From: CALBPI01 sp038521865
GTDB taxonomy: Bacteria > Pseudomonadota > Gammaproteobacteria > Steroidobacterales > Woeseiaceae
DNA length: 64,000 bases
Assembly (NCBI GenBank): GCA_038521865.1
Contig: JBCBKO010000001.1
Span: 1,240,001 to 1,304,000, forward strand
Direction: 5' to 3'
In this document: one piece after another, positions 42,401-52,021 of the stretch
Numbering within the stretch: the first letter of the stretch is position 1
Layout: each line of letters opens with the position of its first letter
Translations under genes and position numbers: made by a program
The notes under the pieces: model-generated
What the model saw: only the letters and a program-made list of their open reading frames with translations
Database searches by the model: none
What the model was told of the DNA's origin: nothing

Positions 42401-43348
42401 TCACGACTCCAAATCCTGTAACGCCTGTTCCAATTGAACCATATCACTCGGTAAGGGTGCGCTGACCGCGACGGGTTCACCGTTTCCGGGATGCGCAAAG
42501 CTGAGCGCCATCGCGTGCAGTGCCTGGCGCGGAAACTCAGTCAGCAGCTGATTCAGGCTCTCGTTGCCTCCAGGCGGAATCCGACGTCTCCCACCGTACA
42601 GTCCGTCGCCGACGAGCGGATGTCTCTGATGCGCGAAATGCACTCGGATCTGATGCGTGCGTCCAGTCTCCAGCGTGACGTCGATTGCTGTGACTGCAGG
42701 GAACCGCGCATGAATCCGATAATGCGTCACCGAGGGTCTACCATCGGGACGAACGGTCATTCTGAGACGATCCTTCGGATGACGTCCTATAGGGGCATCG
42801 ATGGTGCCCCCACCGGTCAGGGCACCGTGGCATACCGCGCGATAGGTGCGACTAATCGTGCGCTCTGCCATGGCCCGGACCAACTCGGTGTGGCTCTCCA
42901 GATTACGTGCCACCACAAGCAGGCCGCTCGTATCCTTATCGATCCGGTGAATCAATCCGGCGCGCGGCAGTAGATCCAGTTCAGGAAACTGGTGTAACAG
43001 GCCATTGACCAGCGTGCCATCCGGATTGCCCGCACCGGGATGGACCACCAGCCCGGCGGGTTTATTCACGATGATCAGATCAGCATCCTGAAACAGGATA
43101 TCGAGCCCGAGATCGGAAGGTTGATCCCGTTCGACTGGCGCGAGGTCTACCTCGATTTCGATCTGCTCGCCCCCCGCCACACGAGTCCGAGGCTTCAACA
43201 TCAAGCCATCGACGAGAACCTCGCCGGCCTTCAGCCAACCTGTCAATCGGGATCTCGAGTACTCGGGAAACAGTTCTGCGAGCGCTTGATCAAGGCGCAG
43301 TCCCTCCATCGCGTCGGGTACGGTGGCATTCAGCGCAATTCGTGGCAT
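42401..43348 (-). CDS. rluD: 23S rRNA pseudouridine synthase RluD
   Basis: This 315-residue protein has an N-terminal S4 domain (DQALAELFPEYSRSRLTGWLKAGEVLVDG in parts) and a pseudouridine synthase core with catalytic Asp in HRIDKDTSGLLVVA. It modifies helix 69 of 23S rRNA. It directly precedes pgeF (four-base gap), the usual rluD-pgeF-clpB order, and is divergent from bamD. Confidence 0.95.
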   Translation of the reverse strand: MPRIALNATVPDAMEGLRLDQALAELFPEYSRSRLTGWLKAGEVLVDGLMLKPRTRVAGGEQIEIEVDLAPVERDQPSDLGLDILFQDADLIIVNKPAGLVVHPGAGNPDGTLVNGLLHQFPELDLLPRAGLIHRIDKDTSGLLVVARNLESHTELVRAMAERTISRTYRAVCHGALTGGGTIDAPIGRHPKDRLRMTVRPDGRPSVTHYRIHARFPAVTAIDVTLETGRTHQIRVHFAHQRHPLVGDGLYGGRRRIPPGGNESLNQLLTEFPRQALHAMALSFAHPGNGEPVAVSAPLPSDMVQLEQALQDLES

Positions 43349-43462
43349 GGCGGGGGAACAATCCGGGTCTATGTTGTCGGATACGGTATACTCGCGCGCG
43401 CGGTTACGCCACGCCGGGCGCGAGCCAGCTCAAAAAATTTTAATTAGAACAACGACTTTTCC

Positions 43463-44215
43463 ATGCATCTCAAGACTTCCACAGCGCTGTTGATCACGCT
43501 TTTCGCCGTGTTGATAACCGGTTGCGCGTCTGACCCGGCAGCTCGCAACCAGGAATTCGGAGGTGCGACCGAGATTTACGAGCGCGCGCAACGCTCGATG
43601 AACAACGGTAACTTTCGCGAAGCGATATTCATTTTCGAGCAGCTGGAGTCGCGTTACCCGTTCAGCGCCGTGGGCAAGCAGTCTCAGCTCGATCTGCTGT
43701 ATTGCTACTACCGGAGCGGCAGCATGGAACAGGCTGTCGATGCAGCGGATCAGTTTGCTCGCGAAAATCCAACACATCCGCGGGTCGACTACGCGCTGTA
43801 CATTAAAGGTCTATCGTTCTTCGACCCGGAGCCTGGACCGCTTTCTCGCCTTTCGGTGTTTCGTGTTGATCGCGCCGACCGACCGCCGAACGATGCCCGA
43901 CGCGCCTTCCAGGCATTCCGACAGCTGGTAGAGCGCTACCCCGCTAGCGACTACTCAGAGGATGCGGTTTTGCGCATGCGCTACATCAAGGACAATCTTG
44001 CGAAGTACGAGAACAATGTTGCGGACTACTATCTTCGGCGCGGTGCTTATGTGGCTGCACTGAAGCGCGCACGAGAGGCTTTGCTGACCTACAACGGTAC
44101 CCCTGCGAACGAGCGCTCACTCGAGATCATGATCGACGCTTACACCGAGCTCGGTATGTCAGATCTTGCGAACGCAACCCAGGAAGTGCTCGACATCAAC
44201 TTTCCCGCAGGCTGA
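43463..44215 (+). CDS. bamD: Outer membrane assembly lipoprotein BamD
   Basis: This 250-residue lipoprotein is a component of the BAM machine that inserts outer membrane barrels. It has lipobox ITGC and five TPR-like repeats (AQRSMNNGNFREAIFIFEQLESRYPF, then DQFARENPTHPR) with the typical ALYIKGLSFF motif. It is divergent from rluD with a 114-base gap; TATACT upstream is a likely -10 element. It converges on nadE. Confidence 0.96.
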   Translation: MHLKTSTALLITLFAVLITGCASDPAARNQEFGGATEIYERAQRSMNNGNFREAIFIFEQLESRYPFSAVGKQSQLDLLYCYYRSGSMEQAVDAADQFARENPTHPRVDYALYIKGLSFFDPEPGPLSRLSVFRVDRADRPPNDARRAFQAFRQLVERYPASDYSEDAVLRMRYIKDNLAKYENNVADYYLRRGAYVAALKRAREALLTYNGTPANERSLEIMIDAYTELGMSDLANATQEVLDINFPAG

Positions 44216-44228
44216 ACAAGACAATCCA

Positions 44229-45872
44229 CTAGTCGCCGGGAAATCCGTAGCCTGACGTAATCGGGTAGCGCCAATCCCGACCAAAAGCACGGTCCGTTAT
44301 CCGCACACCCGGTGGCGCCTGACGGCGCTTGTACTCGTTGCGGCGAACCATACTCAACACGCGCACAACAGTCTCTCTATCAAACCCGCGCTCTTCGAGC
44401 TCCCGAACAGATAGGTCGTGCTCGATGAACCCTTGCAGAATCGGATCGAGCACATCGTATGGCGGGAGTGAATCGGTATCCTCTTGATCAGGCCTCAACT
44501 CTGCCGAAGGCGGGCGATCGATCACACGCTGCGGAATCGGTTGCAAGTCCGGCGATTGCGAGTTGCGCCAAGTCGCGAGCGCGAACACTTGAGTCTTGCT
44601 GCAATCCTTGATCGGCGCGAAGCCGCCCGCCATGTCGCCGTAGAGCGTTGCATAGCCAACCGCCATTTCACTCTTGTTGCCAGTGGTCAGCAGCATGCGA
44701 CCCGATTTGTTAGACAGTGCCATCAGGATCACGCAGCGTGCGCGCGACTGAATATTCTCCTCAGTAGCGTCTTCCTCGGTGCCCGCGAACGCTGGCTGCA
44801 GTTGCTGCATGCTTGCGGTCACAATCGGCTCGATCGAAATCACGTCGTATTCCACGCCGAGACGTCGGGCCTGTTCAGCAGCGTCGGTCCTGCTCATTTC
44901 CGAGGTGTAGTGGTAAGGCATCATCACAGCGCGCACAGCCTCCGCACCGAGCGCGTCGACCGCGATCGCCAACGTCAGCGCAGAGTCAATGCCACCCGAC
45001 AAGCCGAGGATGATTCCAGGGAAACCGTTCTTCCGAACGTAATCACGTGTCCCCATGACGAGCGCTGCGTAGATGCTCGGCAAATCCTCGGCAATCGTGT
45101 GGTGATCCTCGACTTCAAGGACCACTGCATCCTGCTCCCGCCGAAGCAACACGGGAGTAAAGTCCTCCTCACACGCAGGAGCACGGCCGAGCGTATCGCC
45201 TGCTGCATTCATGGCGAACGAACCGCCATCGAAGACCAGTTCATCCTGACCGCCAACCATGTTGACGTAGACGTGCGGTAACCCCGTCGAGCGAGCACGT
45301 GCAGCAACAACGTGCTCACGACGCTCTTGCGCGCCTATGGCATACGGTGATCCATTAATCGCCACGATAACCTCAGCGCCGGCAGCAGCTGCAGCTTCGC
45401 AAGGGCCCGCCTCCCAGACATCCTCGCAAACGATGACACCGATGTTGAATCCATCGATGTCGACCACGCACGCATCGCTGCCGGCCTCAAAGTAACGCGC
45501 TTCGTCAAAAACTCGATAGTTCGGTAGCAGAGTCTTATGGTAGCGCGCGATTTCACGGCCACCGTCATACACGTAGGCTGCGTTGAACAAACCGTGATCG
45601 GTGTAATCCGGTGCCCCGGCAATGATCGCTATATCCGAGGATGCATTCGCCAGTACTTTGAGCGCTTGGAGTACCCGGCGCTCAAGATCACGATGAAACA
45701 GCAGATCTTCCGGCGGGTAGCCACACAACACGAGTTCGGGCAGCACGACGACGCGTGCCCCAAACTCGTTCCTTGCGCGTTCCACCGCCGCGAGACAGCG
45801 CTCGAGGTTGCCGGGGACATCGCCCACGAGCGGATTGATCTGCGCCATGCACAGCGTCAGTGGTCCGCTCAT
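44229..45872 (-). CDS. nadE: NAD+ synthase, glutamine-dependent
   Basis: This 547-residue two-domain enzyme has an N-terminal nitrilase-type glutaminase (catalytic Glu, Lys and Cys: VVVLPELVLCG, YHKTLLPNY, GVIVCEDVWE) feeding ammonia to a C-terminal synthetase with the pyrophosphate loop LSGGIDSALT. The start at MSGPLTLCMAQINP fits the nitrilase family. It is 22 bases after the sucD stop in the same direction, which looks like one transcript. Confidence 0.95.
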   Translation of the reverse strand: MSGPLTLCMAQINPLVGDVPGNLERCLAAVERARNEFGARVVVLPELVLCGYPPEDLLFHRDLERRVLQALKVLANASSDIAIIAGAPDYTDHGLFNAAYVYDGGREIARYHKTLLPNYRVFDEARYFEAGSDACVVDIDGFNIGVIVCEDVWEAGPCEAAAAAGAEVIVAINGSPYAIGAQERREHVVAARARSTGLPHVYVNMVGGQDELVFDGGSFAMNAAGDTLGRAPACEEDFTPVLLRREQDAVVLEVEDHHTIAEDLPSIYAALVMGTRDYVRKNGFPGIILGLSGGIDSALTLAIAVDALGAEAVRAVMMPYHYTSEMSRTDAAEQARRLGVEYDVISIEPIVTASMQQLQPAFAGTEEDATEENIQSRARCVILMALSNKSGRMLLTTGNKSEMAVGYATLYGDMAGGFAPIKDCSKTQVFALATWRNSQSPDLQPIPQRVIDRPPSAELRPDQEDTDSLPPYDVLDPILQGFIEHDLSVRELEERGFDRETVVRVLSMVRRNEYKRRQAPPGVRITDRAFGRDWRYPITSGYGFPGD

Positions 45873-45894
45873 GAGTACCCGGCCGTTTGCTGCA

Positions 45895-46767
45895 CTAGCC
45901 GCCGAGTGCCGAGACCATCGCGTCACCAAGATCCGCCGGTGAGCGAACGGTGGTCACACCAGCAGCCTCAAGCGCCGCGAATTTTGCGTCGGCAGTGCCC
46001 TTGCCACCCGCAACGATAGCGCCCGCATGACCCATGCGTTTTCCTGGCGGTGCGGTTACGCCGGCGATGTACGAGACCACTGGCTTGCTGACATGATCGG
46101 CAATATAAGCCGCTGCAGCCTCCTCATCGGAACCGCCGATCTCACCCACCATGATAATGCCGGCAGTGTCCGGGTCAGCCTCGAACAACTCGAGGCAATC
46201 GATGAAGTTCATACCGCGAATCGGGTCGCCGCCGATACCGACACAGGTGCTCTGACCGAGCTTTGCCTGGGTGGTCTGGAATACTGCCTCGTAGGTCAAA
46301 GTACCGGAGCGCGAGACCACACCGATTTTGCCTGGCATGTGAATGAAGCCCGGCATGATGCCAATCTTCGCCTCACCCGGGGTGATGATCCCTGGGCAGT
46401 TCGGACCGATCAGGCGGCAATCGTAGTCCGCGAGTGCGGCGCGTACCTTGACCATGTCCAGCACCGGAATGCCTTCCGTGATGCAGACGATCGTTTTGAT
46501 GCCACCAGCAGCCGCTTCCAGGATGGCGTCTGCTGCGAACGGTGGCGGCACATAGATCATGCTGACATCCGCGCCCGTCTCACCGACCGCGTCTGCGACC
46601 GTGTTGAACACGGGCACGCCGAGATGTTGCTCACCACCACGTCCGGGCGTGACGCCGCCAACGACTTGCGTCCCATAGTCGATGCACTGCTCGGTATGGA
46701 AAGAACCTTGCTTGCCCGTGATGCCCTGACAGATTACGCGGCTCGCTTTATTAACCAGAATACTCAT
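45895..46767 (-). CDS. sucD: Succinyl-CoA synthetase alpha subunit
   Basis: This 290-residue TCA-cycle subunit binds CoA with an N-terminal Rossmann domain (ICQGITGKQGSFHTEQ). The phosphorylated His lies in KRMGHAGAIVAGGKGTA. Features NCPGIITPGEAKIGIMPG and SRSGTLTYE are classical. It follows sucC by 12 bases, and both subunits are full length. Confidence 0.98.
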   Translation of the reverse strand: MSILVNKASRVICQGITGKQGSFHTEQCIDYGTQVVGGVTPGRGGEQHLGVPVFNTVADAVGETGADVSMIYVPPPFAADAILEAAAGGIKTIVCITEGIPVLDMVKVRAALADYDCRLIGPNCPGIITPGEAKIGIMPGFIHMPGKIGVVSRSGTLTYEAVFQTTQAKLGQSTCVGIGGDPIRGMNFIDCLELFEADPDTAGIIMVGEIGGSDEEAAAAYIADHVSKPVVSYIAGVTAPPGKRMGHAGAIVAGGKGTADAKFAALEAAGVTTVRSPADLGDAMVSALGG

Positions 46768-46779
46768 TATCTTTTCCTG

Positions 46780-47943
46780 TCACGCGGCGACCGCGGCGAC
46801 TGCCTTTTTGGCAGCGTCGGTCAGGTCTTCGGCAGTAATGATGGTCAGCCCGCTGTCCGCGAGTTTCTGACGCCCCTGTTCCACGTTGGTACCTTCCAAT
46901 CTGACAACGACCGGTACCTCGACACCGACCTCTTTAACTGCGGTGATGATGCCCTCTGCGATCAGATCGCACCGCACAATGCCGCCGAAGATATTCACAA
47001 GGATGGCACGCACTCGATCATTCGAGAGGATCAGTTTGAAGGCCTCGGAGACCCGCTCGGCAGTCGCGCCGCCACCAACGTCGAGGAAGTTAGCTGGCTC
47101 ACCGCCGTGCACGTTGATTACGTCCATTGTCGCCATCGCAAGTCCCGCGCCGTTCACCATGCACGCGATATCGCCGTCCAGCGAGACATAGTTGAGATCG
47201 TGCTCAGCTGCCCGCGCTTCTTTTTCGTCTTCCTGACTCGGGTCTCGAAGTTCAGCGATCGTCGACTGCCGGTAGAGTGCGTTTTCTTCAATATTAATTT
47301 TTGCGTCGAGCGCAACGATTTCGCCCTCGCCGGTCGTGATCAGCGGGTTGATCTCAACCTGGCTCGCATCGATGTCGATGAACATCTTGTAGAGTGCGCG
47401 AGCGACTTTCGCGAACGCTTTCATCTGCGGCTTCGTCAGCTCGAGACCGTACGCCATGTCGCGAATCTGATATTCCGCCAGACCGACCTCGGGCGCGATG
47501 TTCACTGTAGTGATGCGCTCGGGCGTTTTCTCGGCGACCTCTTCAATGTCCATGCCGCCATCGGCAGACACGATGAAAGCCACTTTGCGAGCGTCCCGGT
47601 TGACGACCATCGAGAGGTAGAGTTCGCGATCGATGTCAGATCCCGACTCTACATAAACCTTCTCAATCGGCAGACCCTCAGCATCGGTCTGTGGCGTAAC
47701 CAGCTTTTGGCCGAGCATACCCGCCGCGTACTCGCGAACCTCGTCGAGGGTCTTAGCGAGTTTTACGCCGCCGGCTTTGCCACGCCCGCCAGCGTGCACC
47801 TGCGCTTTGACCACCCACAGCGCACCGCCGAGTGCCTGTGCCGCAGCAACGGCCTCCTCGGGTGTTCCGGCGACCTGTCCTCTGGGTACCTGAATGCCGT
47901 AGTCCGAGAAGATTTTCTTGGACTGATACTCATGCAAATTCAT
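46780..47943 (-). CDS. sucC: Succinyl-CoA synthetase beta subunit
   Basis: This 387-residue ATP-grasp subunit binds nucleotide and starts MNLHEYQSKKIFSDYGI. Motifs: GGRGKAGGVKLA, GDIACMVNGAGLAMATMD and FGGIVRCDLIAEGI, typical for the family. The start at 47943 is the family N-terminus; the longer upstream frame is not coding. It forms an operon with sucD and nadE and is divergent from pilS. The 2-oxoglutarate dehydrogenase genes usually upstream are absent here. Confidence 0.98.
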   Translation of the reverse strand: MNLHEYQSKKIFSDYGIQVPRGQVAGTPEEAVAAAQALGGALWVVKAQVHAGGRGKAGGVKLAKTLDEVREYAAGMLGQKLVTPQTDAEGLPIEKVYVESGSDIDRELYLSMVVNRDARKVAFIVSADGGMDIEEVAEKTPERITTVNIAPEVGLAEYQIRDMAYGLELTKPQMKAFAKVARALYKMFIDIDASQVEINPLITTGEGEIVALDAKINIEENALYRQSTIAELRDPSQEDEKEARAAEHDLNYVSLDGDIACMVNGAGLAMATMDVINVHGGEPANFLDVGGGATAERVSEAFKLILSNDRVRAILVNIFGGIVRCDLIAEGIITAVKEVGVEVPVVVRLEGTNVEQGRQKLADSGLTIITAEDLTDAAKKAVAAVAA

Positions 47944-48079
47944 GCTTGTCCCTATCTGTTGATGAATGCGGCAGGGCGCCGCATCTGTCCCGGCGCGTAT
48001 TGTGGAGCAAAGCCACTTTGGGCGCAAAACCGTGAAGAAGTCCTCGTACTGCTGACGACGGTCTGTACACTGGCTTGCC

Positions 48080-49759
48080 ATGTCCGACGACACCATACGC
48101 AAACTGGTCTCTGCGCCGCTCGTGCGCGCCCCGGATCTGGAATCGCTCCCAATAGCGCCCGAGCAGGACATCCGATGGCGCGCGCTGGCTGCTATCGCCG
48201 TATTCCGACTCCTGATCGCGGTCTTGCTGACCGGGGTATTTTTGTCGAGCGACTCGCCGCGCTTTTTTGGCGATCTGTTCCCCCAGGCGTTCATCGTGAC
48301 TGTGCTGATGTGGTTCGTTGCTGGCGTGATCGGCGCCTACGCTTGCGTCAGCCGCTCAATACCCGTCGATTCCCAGACCGAGATGCTACTGCTGATCGAT
48401 ATTGTTGCCATCGCCATTTTGTCGCTGGCCAGCGGCGGTGCCAGCAGCGGCGTCGCGGGACTGTTGATTATTTTCATGGCAGGCGGTGCATTCATACTCA
48501 CCTCGCTGACCGCGCTGTTCTACGCGGCGCTGGCAACGCTCGGTGTACTCGGTGTGCAGGCCTACCTGAATGTGATTGGTGCAGCCGAACTCGTGCAATA
48601 TCCCGCGGCCGGACTGCTCTCCGCGGTGATGTTCGCTTCGGTCCTGGCCATCGGTCCGCTGGCACGGCGGTTGGCGGCCAGCGAGGCACTCGCGCGCCAA
48701 CAAACGGCCGATATCGCCAATCTCGCTGAGCTGAATCGGTACGTGGTCCAGCACTTGCGAGAGGCCATTATCGTGGTGGACGGCGATGACAACATCCGGT
48801 TGCTGAACGACGCGGCAGCGAGTCACCTCGGAGTGGGTCGAGCAGTGGCCGCCGGACCCTTGCGCGTGCAATCCGTTGCGTTGGCAGAACTGGTCGATCG
48901 ATGGCGCAGCGGCGGCACAATCGCAGCCCCAGGGACCCAGACCAGTATGCCTGGAGAAGACGGATCACGACTGCAGGTGCACATCGCGCAGTTTGGTGAT
49001 GCTGAGAAGACGTCGGCGCCGCTATTGATCTTTCTCGAAGACATCAGCGTTCTGGCAGAGCGAATCCAGCAAGGGAAGCTCGCATCGCTCGGACGCTTGT
49101 CGGCCAGCATCGCACACGAAATCCGGAATCCACTCGGCGCTGTCAGTCACGCTGCCCAATTACTTTCAGAGCAAAGCGATCTCGGACAAGCCGCAAAGCT
49201 CACCGACATCATCGCGCGTAACACCGGTCGTATCTCGAGCATCATCGAGGACATCATGCAGATGTCGCGTCGCGATACCGGCAGGCCGCAACGCTTGAAG
49301 CTTGGGGAGTGGCTGATTGACTTTTGCAACGACTACCTCGCCACAAGCGACGCCGATGCGGGCACAGTGGTCATGGATGGCGAAGAGGCGATCATGGAGG
49401 TGATCTTCGATCCCGATCATCTTCGCCAGGTGCTGACGAACCTAATCGACAATGCGCGGTTGCATGCGTCTGCGAGCCCGCAATCCCCCGTCCGGCTGCA
49501 ATGGGCACGCGTCGCCGGGTCACGCCGCCCTTACCTCGATGTGATCGACAACGGCCCTGGCATCCCGGAGGAATACCGCGAGCAGGTCTTCGAGCCCTTT
49601 TTCACCAACCACGATCAAGGCACCGGGCTCGGGTTGTTCCTTTGCCAGGAACTGTGCGAACTGAACCGCGCCACGATAAGCTATCGGGATGGGACGCATG
49701 ACGGCAGCGTCCTCAGAATCGTGTTTGCCGATCCCAGTCGCTGGACCGGTATCAGCTAG
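48080..49759 (+). CDS. pilS: Type IV pilus sensor histidine kinase PilS
   Basis: This 559-residue protein has six membrane helices (about residues 30-200), a PAS-like region (about 215-330) and a HisKA/HATPase core: H-box SIAHEIRNPLGAV (His near 345), N-box LIDNARLHA, DNGPGIP and GTGLGLFLCQ. It senses PilA in the membrane in Pseudomonas. It is followed at 16 bases by pilR, so both are co-expressed. It is divergent from sucC with a 136-base gap. Confidence 0.95.
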   Translation: MSDDTIRKLVSAPLVRAPDLESLPIAPEQDIRWRALAAIAVFRLLIAVLLTGVFLSSDSPRFFGDLFPQAFIVTVLMWFVAGVIGAYACVSRSIPVDSQTEMLLLIDIVAIAILSLASGGASSGVAGLLIIFMAGGAFILTSLTALFYAALATLGVLGVQAYLNVIGAAELVQYPAAGLLSAVMFASVLAIGPLARRLAASEALARQQTADIANLAELNRYVVQHLREAIIVVDGDDNIRLLNDAAASHLGVGRAVAAGPLRVQSVALAELVDRWRSGGTIAAPGTQTSMPGEDGSRLQVHIAQFGDAEKTSAPLLIFLEDISVLAERIQQGKLASLGRLSASIAHEIRNPLGAVSHAAQLLSEQSDLGQAAKLTDIIARNTGRISSIIEDIMQMSRRDTGRPQRLKLGEWLIDFCNDYLATSDADAGTVVMDGEEAIMEVIFDPDHLRQVLTNLIDNARLHASASPQSPVRLQWARVAGSRRPYLDVIDNGPGIPEEYREQVFEPFFTNHDQGTGLGLFLCQELCELNRATISYRDGTHDGSVLRIVFADPSRWTGIS

Positions 49760-49775
49760 TATCAAGGGAAGCCGT

Positions 49776-51122
49776 TTGAGCCAACAAAAAAAACAGGTGC
49801 TGATTGTCGATGATGAACCGGACATCCGGGATCTGCTCGACATGACGGTAAGTAGCATGGGGCTGCAGACCAGCACCGCTGGATCAATCGCCGACGCGCA
49901 TTCCGCGTTGCAGCAGAAGCAGTTTGATCTGTGCCTGACCGACATGCGGCTCCCTGATGGCGATGGACTCGATCTGGTACGACATATCTCTGACCAGCAC
50001 ACCGCGATGCCCGTCGCCGTGATCACAGCCCACGGCAGCGTCGAATCGGCGGTGACCGCGCTCAAACACGGCGCCTTTGATTTTTTGTCCAAACCCCTAG
50101 ACCTTAATAATCTGCGCGCGATTATCGCGACGGCGCTGGAGCTGCATGATGCGCCTGAGGGGACCGGCAGTTCTCTGCTCGGCGAAAGTGCTGCGATGGA
50201 CTCGGTACGCGACATCATCGCCAAGGTCGCCCGAAGCCAGGCTCCGGTTCACATCCGTGGCGAGTCGGGTACCGGTAAGGAGTTGGTAGCTCGCATGATC
50301 CACGAGGCCAGCGGCCGACGTGATCGTGAGTTCGTTCCGGTTAACTGCGGTGCGATCCCACCCGACCTCATGGAGAGCGAGTTCTTCGGCCACAAGCGCG
50401 GCAGCTTCACGGGTGCCGTCAGCGACAAGCAGGGGCTGTTTCAGTCGGCGGATGGCGGCACTTTGTTCCTCGATGAGATTGCCGAGTTGCCGCTGGGCAT
50501 GCAGGTGAAGTTACTGCGGGTGATCCAGGAAAAAACGGTGCGCCCAGTAGGGTCCGCAAAAGAGATTAGCGTCGACGTGCGCATCCTCAGTGCGACCCAT
50601 CAGGATTTGGGCGCGCTGGCGAAAGCGCAGTCGTTTCGCGAAGACTTGTATTACAGGGTGAACGTGATCGAGTTGCCTGTACCTCCACTACGGGCGCGAG
50701 ACGAAGACGTGATCTTGCTGGCGGAGGCGTTTCTCAAACGCTTCTCGGGGCGGCGTGGCAGTGAAGCCAAGGTCTTGTCCGCTGACGCCAGAGAGGCGCT
50801 GCGCCACTATTCTTTCCCCGGTAACGTGCGCGAACTCGAAAACGCGATCGAGCGTGCAGTGACACTATGCCCTAACCAGGTGATAGATCGCAGCGACCTA
50901 CAGCTCGGCCCGGCGCATCCGGCGCAGGGTGTCGATTCCGGTGCACGTGAGTCTCGTGAGATCTCAACCGGACCGTTAACGCCGCAGCTTGAAGACATGG
51001 AAAAGCAGGCCATCCTCGAGGCTTTGGAAAAGACGCGCTATAACAAAACTGCAGCGGCGAAGTTGCTAGGGTTGACCTTCCGGCAGCTGCGCTACCGCAT
51101 CAAGAAGTTCGGCATCGACTGA
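49776..51122 (+). CDS. pilR: Sigma-54-dependent response regulator PilR
   Basis: This 448-residue NtrC-type activator has receiver with D56 (CLTDMRLPDGDG), AAA+ domain with Walker A GESGTGKE (near 163), the sigma-54 contact loop as GSFTGA (a variant of GAFTGA, near 209), and a Fis-type HTH (NKTAAAKLLGLTFRQLRYRI). The start is TTG at 49776, behind AAGGGA. It likely activates pilA through the sigma-54 promoter at 51284 and the TGACA/TGTCA repeats beginning at its own stop codon. Confidence 0.95.
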   Translation: MSQQKKQVLIVDDEPDIRDLLDMTVSSMGLQTSTAGSIADAHSALQQKQFDLCLTDMRLPDGDGLDLVRHISDQHTAMPVAVITAHGSVESAVTALKHGAFDFLSKPLDLNNLRAIIATALELHDAPEGTGSSLLGESAAMDSVRDIIAKVARSQAPVHIRGESGTGKELVARMIHEASGRRDREFVPVNCGAIPPDLMESEFFGHKRGSFTGAVSDKQGLFQSADGGTLFLDEIAELPLGMQVKLLRVIQEKTVRPVGSAKEISVDVRILSATHQDLGALAKAQSFREDLYYRVNVIELPVPPLRARDEDVILLAEAFLKRFSGRRGSEAKVLSADAREALRHYSFPGNVRELENAIERAVTLCPNQVIDRSDLQLGPAHPAQGVDSGARESREISTGPLTPQLEDMEKQAILEALEKTRYNKTAAAKLLGLTFRQLRYRIKKFGID

Positions 51123-51193
51123 CACTTCGGCAATTTACGGCACTTTGTGACATTTCTTGTCACTTGGTGACACGCGATTCGGGGCACTGTCAC
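51119..51193. promoter_or_regulatory. Likely PilR binding region: TGACA/TGTCA repeats
   Basis: TGACAC (51119), TGTGACA (51146), TTGTCAC (51157), GGTGACAC (51166) and CTGTCAC (51187) crowd into 75 bases, 90-165 bases before the sigma-54 promoter. In Pseudomonas PilR binds (C/G)TGTC repeats in a similar position. Confidence 0.6.
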
Positions 51194-51283
51194 ATCCCGG
51201 AGACGCATCGGCAGTGTGATCCGCCGCACATTTTTTTCAATTTGTATTTTATTTTCAGTCGCTTATACGACATTTGAAAAAAC

Positions 51284-51299
51284 TGGCACGTCGCTTGCT
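51284..51299 (+). promoter_or_regulatory. Sigma-54 promoter of pilA
   Basis: TGGCACGTCGCTTGCT is a perfect match to TGGCAC-N5-TTGCW, 83 bases before the pilA start codon, with transcription expected near 51311. Confidence 0.9.
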
Positions 51300-51382
51300 C
51301 CTGTGTATCCGACAGGCGGTAACGCTTGATTGGAAACGACACTCCAACAATTTTGAATTTAAAAATGTCCAGGGAGACAGTA

Positions 51383-51877
51383 ATGAAGAAAGTCCAACAG
51401 GGTTTCACCCTTATCGAACTCATGATCGTTGTTGCGATCATCGGCATCCTTGCAGCTATCGCGATCCCGGCTTACCAGGATTACACGATCCGCTCGCAGG
51501 TTTCTGAAGGCCTGAACCTGGCAGCTGCTGCCAAGACCGCTATCGCTGAAACCGTACTCGTCACGGGTGTTGCTCCGGTCGACCGTGAAGCTGCTGGCAT
51601 GTCCGTCAACGCCGCTGACACGTCTGGTAAGTACGTGACCGAAGTACTCGTCACGAACGGCACCATTCAAATCACCTACGGTAACGACGCTAACGCGATC
51701 ATCAACGGGCAGACGTTGGGTATTCAGCCGTTCCAGACCGCTGACCAGTCTGTAACCTGGTTGTGCGGTAACGCGGCAGCGAACTTTAACGCTGGCGTAG
51801 TTGCTCTGGCCGGTTCTGGTGCAGCTGCTGGCGCGACGTCAGTTGAAAGCAAGTACTTGCCTTCATCTTGCCGTTAA
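51383..51877 (+). CDS. pilA: Type IV major pilin PilA
   Basis: This 164-residue prepilin has a short leader ending at Gly (MKKVQQG), then FTLIELMIVVAIIGILAAI with the Phe+1 and Glu+5 required for PilD processing. Two cysteines near the end (WLCGN and SSCR) form the D-loop disulphide. It has an AGGGAGA ribosome site. It is followed by a strong hairpin and a terminator, so it is a single-gene, highly expressed unit driven by PilR and sigma-54. Confidence 0.96.
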   Translation: MKKVQQGFTLIELMIVVAIIGILAAIAIPAYQDYTIRSQVSEGLNLAAAAKTAIAETVLVTGVAPVDREAAGMSVNAADTSGKYVTEVLVTNGTIQITYGNDANAIINGQTLGIQPFQTADQSVTWLCGNAAANFNAGVVALAGSGAAAGATSVESKYLPSSCR

Positions 51878-51893
51878 TCGGTAATGTAAGACG

Positions 51894-51958
51894 CTGCGGT
51901 CGGGACTGAGTCTCGACCGCAGTGGTCTCACCGAAAAGAGCCCGCAAGGGCTTTTTTT
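51894..51958 (+). terminator. Double hairpin terminator of pilA
   Basis: CTGCGGTCG (51894-51902) pairs with CGACCGCAG (51914-51922), then AGCCC-GCAA-GGGCT (51939-51952) is followed by seven T residues. The first hairpin may protect the message, and the second is a classical terminator. Confidence 0.88.
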
Positions 51959-52021
51959 GGGTTCAGACGAAATGAACTTAATGCGGGAAACTCCCTAAAC
52001 GGCTTTTGGTAGACTCATACC

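Noticed and set aside
46027..48729. Open frame of 900 codons on the plus strand across sucD and sucC
   Set aside because: It is exactly antisense to two conserved enzyme genes and runs into pilS. Its protein shows no known domain, and long antisense frames are common in GC-rich coding DNA.
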